Positions 62,217 to 64,000 of a DNA stretch of 64,000 nt are shown one piece after another. How positions within the stretch are numbered: the stretch's first letter is position 1; every line of letters starts with the position of its first letter. The DNA comes from Caulobacteraceae bacterium (GTDB lineage Bacteria; Pseudomonadota; Alphaproteobacteria; Caulobacterales; Caulobacteraceae). The stretch is taken from positions 93,951 through 157,950 of the forward strand of contig CANJME010000006.1 in assembly GCA_947475875.1 (NCBI GenBank). Direction: 5' to 3'. A program made the translations under genes and the position numbers. A model generated the notes under the pieces. That model was not told where the DNA came from. It searched no databases and was given only the letters and a program-made list of their open reading frames with translations.

Positions 62217-62834
62217 CTAACGACCATTGATAACGCCATGCACCCGGCCTTGAAAGGTGACGACGCCGTTTTTCGCGATGGTGTAGTCGTCGGCGCTGAT
62301 CTTGCCCGTGCTGGTCTCCAGCTCCATCCCCTTGCTGTGACGCACGGACGTGTTCGAGATGGTGCCGGTTTTGGTGTCGATCTGGGCGTCCTCGGTCTCC
62401 ATTCGGCTGCCGTTGCTGCTGATCGCCACGACATCCCCGTGCAGCAGGATTCTGGTCGAGCCCTTGTCCCAGATGCCTTCCCTGGCCCGAACGCTGCTGC
62501 TGCCAAGGTTGAAGTTGGGATTCTCCAGAGTGAACTTGTCGCGGTAGAGGGTGTCACGCACACCCTTCATCGCCGTCAGCAGAAACACCCGGTCGCGGCG
62601 GTCGCGGCCATAGAACCGCGGGTTGGTCACCAGCCGGTCGGTGGCGGCGATCACCTGGACCACTTCGCTCTTCAGCACGCTGCGCGCCACGATCCACCCC
62701 GCCAGCGCCAGACCGATGGCGAAGATCGACAGCGGCAGGATGATCCGCCAGAATCCGACCATGCGCGACCTGCGGCGCCAGCGGTCGATCACGGCCTGAC
62801 GGGCTGGACCATTGCGAACCACCGCATCAACCAT
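62217..62834 (-). CDS. lptC: LPS export protein LptC
   Basis: 205 residues with one N-terminal membrane helix (about 28-50, FWRIILPLSIFAIGLALAGW) and the LptC beta-jellyroll part (about 70-200; NPRFYGRDRRDRVFLLTA, VTFQGRVHGVINGR). It passes LPS from LptBFG to LptA. Its start overlaps the rnd stop by eight bases and lptA follows 36 bases later. Confidence 0.88.
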   Translation of the reverse strand: MVDAVVRNGPARQAVIDRWRRRSRMVGFWRIILPLSIFAIGLALAGWIVARSVLKSEVVQVIAATDRLVTNPRFYGRDRRDRVFLLTAMKGVRDTLYRDKFTLENPNFNLGSSSVRAREGIWDKGSTRILLHGDVVAISSNGSRMETEDAQIDTKTGTISNTSVRHSKGMELETSTGKISADDYTIAKNGVVTFQGRVHGVINGR

Positions 62835-63441
62835 GGGCGAAGATGTCCACTTCTTCCCAGCCGGCCAGATCGAGCGCCGCGCGATGCGGCAGGAAGGAAA
62901 AACAAGCCTCGGCCAGGGACGTGCGCCCCTCGCGCTCCAGCATGGCGTCCAGCCGGGTCTTCAGTTCGTGCAGGCAGAGCACGTCGCTGGCGGCGTAGTC
63001 CAGCTGCTCCTGGCTGAGGGTCTTGGCGCCCCAGTCGCTGCTCTGCTGGGCCTTGGACATGTCCTTGCCGAGAAGTTCCTTGGTCACATCTTTCAGCCCG
63101 TGCCGGTCGGTGTAGGTGCGCGCCAACCGCGAAGCGATCTTGGTGCAGTAGACGGGCGTGGTCAGGACACCCAGGTGATGGGCGAACATAGCGATGTCGA
63201 AGCGGCCGAAATGGAAGATTTTCAGCACGCCCGGATCGGTCAACAGTCGCTTGAGGTTCGGCGCGTCGTAGGTCTTGCGATCCAGCTGCACCACATGCGC
63301 ATTCCCGTCGCCGGCCGAGAGCTGCACCACGCACAGCGGGTCGCGCCCGACCCGAAGGCCCATGGTTTCTGAATCGATGGCCACCGAGGCCCCCAGGTTC
63401 AGTCCGTCGGGCAGGTCGCCGTGATGCAGGTGGATGGTCAA
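62827..63441 (-). CDS. rnd: Ribonuclease D (short form)
   Basis: 204 residues from a TTG at 63439-63441 preceded by gcggagg; a TTG at 63495 would add 18 unmatched residues. DEDD exonuclease motifs: VAIDSETMGL (D, E), HFGRFDIAMFAHHLG and the C-terminal YAASDVLCLHELK (D with Tyr four before). Only the exonuclease domain is present; the HRDC part of E. coli RNase D is lacking, as usual in this group. It trims tRNA 3' ends. Confidence 0.9.
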   Translation of the reverse strand: MTIHLHHGDLPDGLNLGASVAIDSETMGLRVGRDPLCVVQLSAGDGNAHVVQLDRKTYDAPNLKRLLTDPGVLKIFHFGRFDIAMFAHHLGVLTTPVYCTKIASRLARTYTDRHGLKDVTKELLGKDMSKAQQSSDWGAKTLSQEQLDYAASDVLCLHELKTRLDAMLEREGRTSLAEACFSFLPHRAALDLAGWEEVDIFAHG

Positions 63442-63871
63442 GTCGGGCGCCTCCGCTGGAATGGGTTCTTTTAGGCGCGCCTTGTCTCGATGCAAAGTGT
63501 GGCGCCTAGAGGACGTCAGCTTAGAACGCGTCGGGGTTGAACTCGCAGCTCATGCGGGAACTCTACTCACCGAATGGTGCCAGGAAAGGAACCGCGAAGC
63601 TCATCTAATTGATTGTTTTACAGATAGTTCTCATCTGGTCAGATTTAGGGTAACCCCCAAAATAACCCCCAGGCCGATCCGCAGCCCTCAAAAAAGTGCG
63701 TCCTTTCGCCTTCAGATCTCCAGGAGGCCGCCCGCCTTCCAGGCTAAAGAGCGTCGGCGTCGGCCGCTACACGGCGGGCAGCTTAGCTGACCTTCCGAGG
63801 TGCCGCTTGTTGGCGGTGTCGCCAAAGACCGCTTTCGACCCGTAGCGGACGTTGTCCGCCGTCAGCACCAA
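63442..63871. other. Spacer with repeat-like sequence and no gene seen
   Basis: 430 bases upstream of rnd. It contains ggtaacccccaaaataaccccc near 63651-63672 and, on the minus strand at about 63795-63850, a frame reading NVRYGSKAVFGDTANKRH, which resembles the degenerate frames read across dispersed repeats in rhizobia and caulobacters. No functional gene or RNA is recognised. The rnd promoter must lie at its left end. Confidence 0.35.
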
Positions 63872-64000
63872 TGAGACAGATTGAGGGTTCCCGCTAACGG
63901 AGGGTTTTGGTCTCATCGCAGTGACGTAGGAACGAAGATGAGAGCAAAACCCTTGCCCCATAAGACGACGCCCGGTGAACGGGTGGCGAAGGATATCCGG
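63872..64000 (+). mobile_element. Left end of an IS3-family insertion sequence (cut by window edge)
   Basis: tgagacagattgagggttcccgc starts at 63872 (the sequence proper begins TGAGACAG), a TG-initiated end as in IS3 elements; a gtctca half-palindrome lies inside near 63909. The transposase orfA follows at 63938. Only the first 129 bases are in the window, so the right end and target duplication cannot be seen. Confidence 0.55.
63938..64000 (+). CDS. IS3-family transposase OrfA, N-terminal 21 codons
   Basis: The frame from the ATG at 63938 contains KTTPGERVAKDIR, close to the start remembered for IS3-group OrfA proteins (KTT-ERVVKDIRR, followed by a helix-turn-helix). gaacgaag lies just before the ATG. 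It is truncated by the window edge, so the assignment rests on 21 residues. Confidence 0.55.
   Translation, partial: MRAKPLPHKTTPGERVAKDIR

Noticed and set aside
63434..63790. Plus-strand frame of 118 codons upstream of the IS end
   Set aside because: No family-like sequence; it begins antisense to rnd and crosses repeat-like DNA.

Overview
The window looks like the chromosome of a high-GC alphaproteobacterium of the order Caulobacterales, probably near Phenylobacterium or Caulobacter. The evidence is the block rpoN-lptB-lptA-lptC-rnd with hpf and ptsN beside it, the Hsp20/DUF1150 pair, a short ribonuclease D, the TIGR02300 (FYDLN) acidic protein, a Flp pilin, and one promoter matching the Caulobacter housekeeping consensus (TTGACA...GCTGGATC). 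This is inferred from gene content and order only.

Layout. 1-8800: start of aroC, a J-domain protein, pdxH, an acyl-CoA ligase, an oppB-oppC-oppA transporter without ATPases, a DUF442 phosphatase-like protein and a metallo-beta-lactamase-fold hydrolase. 8815-16700: Flp pilin, DUF1003, two tandem cytochrome c/PQQ beta-propeller dehydrogenases of polyvinyl-alcohol-dehydrogenase type, a decapitated ABC ATPase, a secreted hypothetical and vsr. 16700-28270: cysK, an m5C methyltransferase, two glycosyltransferase-like genes (one carrying a TetR-type DNA-binding head), a polyamine pair (ornithine decarboxylase-like and deoxyhypusine-synthase-like), a frameshifted acid phosphatase, msrP with a cytochrome b561 partner, zur and a thioesterase. 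28260-43200: mixed housekeeping (argS, ispH, rplS, trmD, mtgA, thpR), a CHAP protein, an acyltransferase and WD40 and ExbD proteins. 43300-47450: a second ExbD, then a zinc operon (small membrane protein-znuC-znuB-CobW GTPase) under a clear Zur box, the FYDLN protein and tRNA-Ala(GGC). 47500-54350: a copper/metal island, copC-copD-copA-Met-rich protein, divergent from a Cnr-like anti-sigma/sensor/ECF sigma operon with an outer-membrane protein. 54350-56110: the most unusual locus. 56380-63440: Hsp20, DUF1150, ptsN, hpf, exoD, rpoN and the Lpt genes. 63870-64000: the left edge of an IS3-type element.

The standout locus is on the minus strand at about 54349-56106. A good promoter and Shine-Dalgarno site drive a short Tat-signal peptide. 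Its frame, if one TAA codon is ignored, continues through twelve degenerate 16-21 residue repeats (consensus TDxDSSDTAGNGRGxRRTGL). A JmjC/cupin-type iron hydroxylase gene follows 26 bases after the repeat stop. Codon-third-position variation says the repeat frame has been under protein-level selection, so this looks like a multi-core modified peptide system, now interrupted or recoded. The hydroxylase also shows a probable one-base frameshift at its 3' end. Other points of interest are the TetR-glycosyltransferase fusion, an LptA with two intact C-terminal EF-hands, and a Cnr-type metal sensor with four of five metal ligands kept beside copper genes.
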